From DATFVA01 sp963832355 (GTDB lineage: Bacteria; Bacteroidota; Ignavibacteria; Ignavibacteriales; Ignavibacteriaceae): 64,000 nt of DNA. Location of the stretch: NCBI GenBank assembly GCA_963832355.1, contig CAWHTX010000008.1:297486-361485 (forward strand), written 5' to 3'. This document shows, piece after piece, positions 63,201 through 64,000 of the stretch (its first letter is position 1; every line of letters starts with the position of its first letter). Made by a program: the position numbers and the translations under genes. The notes beneath the pieces are model-generated. The model did not search any database. It worked only from the letters and a program-made list of their open reading frames with translations, and was not told the origin of the DNA.

Positions 63201-63968
63201 ATGAGTATAACAAGAAAAGAAGGGCTCTTTATTACAGTAGATGCAAATATCGGTGCAGGAAAGACGAATGCATGTCACGCGCTGGCTTCTGCTTCAAGTT
63301 CAAGAGGAAGGCAGACGAGAGTGCTGGAAGAACCCACACACACGGATAGATTCAAACATTTTCTTTCACATTATTATAATGATCTGATCACCGGAAATAA
63401 TACCGGCGGTGGCTTTGAGATGCAGATGTTTATGCTTTGCCAGAGATATGAACAGCACAGGCTGGCAGTTGAACTGGCCTGGGGTGAGAACGGAATAACC
63501 GTTATACAGGACCGTCCTATTTATGGTGATACGGTTTTTGCAACGACGGCTATGGAAAGAGGATTTATGACTATGGAAGAGTTCGACTTGTATTTTGATG
63601 TCTTTAGAAATATGAGCCGCGACATAATGCCGCCTGATATTTTCGTTTACCTGAATGTTTCTCCGGAAGAATGCCACAGCCGTATGAACACAAGATCAAG
63701 AACTGAAGAAGAAGGAGTTCCGTTAGACTACCTGCAGCATCTCGACAGTAATTACAAAAAACTTGTAAATGAAATGAGAAGAAGGGGAATAAGAGTACTT
63801 GAAGTAGACTGGCACGAATTCGGACCTCCCGTCGTCCTTTGGAACAAGATCCTGGGTATGATCGGCTCAGATGAATCCTGGTATGAACAGCTGTCCTTCT
63901 CATTTGCAAAACAGCCCAGGATCCCGATAATGCCTAACGCTGAAGCAGAGAAAAAAGATAAAGGATAA
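63201..63968 (+). CDS. Deoxynucleoside kinase (dNK type)
   Basis: The 255-residue protein matches bacterial deoxynucleoside kinases. P-loop DANIGAGKT (residues 14-22), EEP (43-45), a DRPIYGD motif (Asp104-Arg105) and a Lid-like RMNTRSRTEEE with LDYLQHLDSNY are all present. The first Walker A residue is Ala15 where most dNKs have Gly, but the GAGKT end is intact, so activity is likely. It phosphorylates deoxynucleosides (dA/dG or dC) for salvage. It ends 32 bases before the end of the window. Confidence 0.9.
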   Translation: MSITRKEGLFITVDANIGAGKTNACHALASASSSRGRQTRVLEEPTHTDRFKHFLSHYYNDLITGNNTGGGFEMQMFMLCQRYEQHRLAVELAWGENGITVIQDRPIYGDTVFATTAMERGFMTMEEFDLYFDVFRNMSRDIMPPDIFVYLNVSPEECHSRMNTRSRTEEEGVPLDYLQHLDSNYKKLVNEMRRRGIRVLEVDWHEFGPPVVLWNKILGMIGSDESWYEQLSFSFAKQPRIPIMPNAEAEKKDKG

Positions 63969-64000
63969 TTCATTTATCCATCCACTCTTTGAAGGCCGAA

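Noticed and set aside
1..64000. tRNA, rRNA, CRISPR or insertion sequence
   Set aside because: No TTCGA-type tRNA arm in any gap, no regular spacer-repeat array and no transposase frame were seen.
63970..64000. Possible 3' end of a minus-strand gene at the window edge (SAFKEWMDK then stop)
   Set aside because: Only nine codons are visible, far too few to support a gene.

Overview
The window looks like a contiguous chromosomal segment from a member of the Ignavibacteria / Chlorobi side of the FCB group (Ignavibacteriota-like). Three supports are visible. Secreted proteins end in type IX secretion (T9SS) type A sorting domains with the NYPNPFNPxT motif. Both primary-type sigma factors are short (about 287 residues) and lack region 1.1, as in Bacteroidota/Chlorobi. 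Several genes start with TTG. No rRNA, tRNA, CRISPR array, insertion sequence, phage or plasmid gene was recognised, so this is mostly core and moderately accessory chromosome.

Layout. 1-5 kb: the end of a CPA1 Na+/H+ antiporter, a secreted nucleotide pyrophosphatase/phosphodiesterase, ferrochelatase, a YhdH/AcuI-type reductase and a GNAT gene broken by a 4-bp duplication. 5-9 kb: dCMP deaminase followed by a P-loop kinase-like protein with an abnormal Walker A motif, an EamA permease, a lipoprotein and an MFS permease. 9-14 kb: MsrA, a one-heme lipoprotein cytochrome c, a DUF2807 protein, and a coiled-coil membrane protein coupled to a lipoprotein. 14-21 kb: a beta-CASP metallo-beta-lactamase nuclease, an SPFH / tubby-like / ribbon-helix-helix cassette, and an operon of amino-acid permease-UspA fusion, MscS-type TM-helix protein and a small secreted protein.

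21-29 kb: an SPW membrane protein, DUF2630, decayed T9SS cargo genes, a B12-binding radical SAM protein, a histidine kinase/OmpR regulator pair, a second RpoD-like sigma factor and a DUF1684 lipoprotein. 29-31 kb: a five-gene minus-strand cluster (rhodanese, DUF6132, DUF2892, DUF302, thioredoxin) that looks like a sulfur/thiol redox module. 31-34 kb: VOC, ABM and GNAT enzymes and a POT-like MFS permease. 34-41 kb: a GldA/GldF/GldG/DUF4340 ABC system in which gldG is split by one extra A in an A6 run, facing an FKBP-TPR and histidine kinase operon with no spacer.

41-50 kb: a family-B (Pol II-type) DNA polymerase, the main rpoD, a lytic transglycosylase, an M49-like peptidase, a zinc-ribbon DUF2007 protein, Xaa-Pro aminopeptidase and a cupin. 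50-59 kb: an aminotransferase translationally coupled to ATP-dependent PEP carboxykinase, then a complete tripartite RND efflux operon (TolC, adaptor, pump). 59-64 kb: two T9SS cargo proteins (one an M28 peptidase), a small helical protein and a deoxynucleoside kinase.

No single obviously new defence or biosynthetic system was found. The best leads are the kinase-like protein with a damaged P-loop beside dCMP deaminase, the SPFH/tubby/RHH cassette, the rhodanese-to-thioredoxin cluster, the duplicated primary sigma factor and the A6-tract split of gldG. All functional calls come from reading motifs in the sequence; no database search was run.
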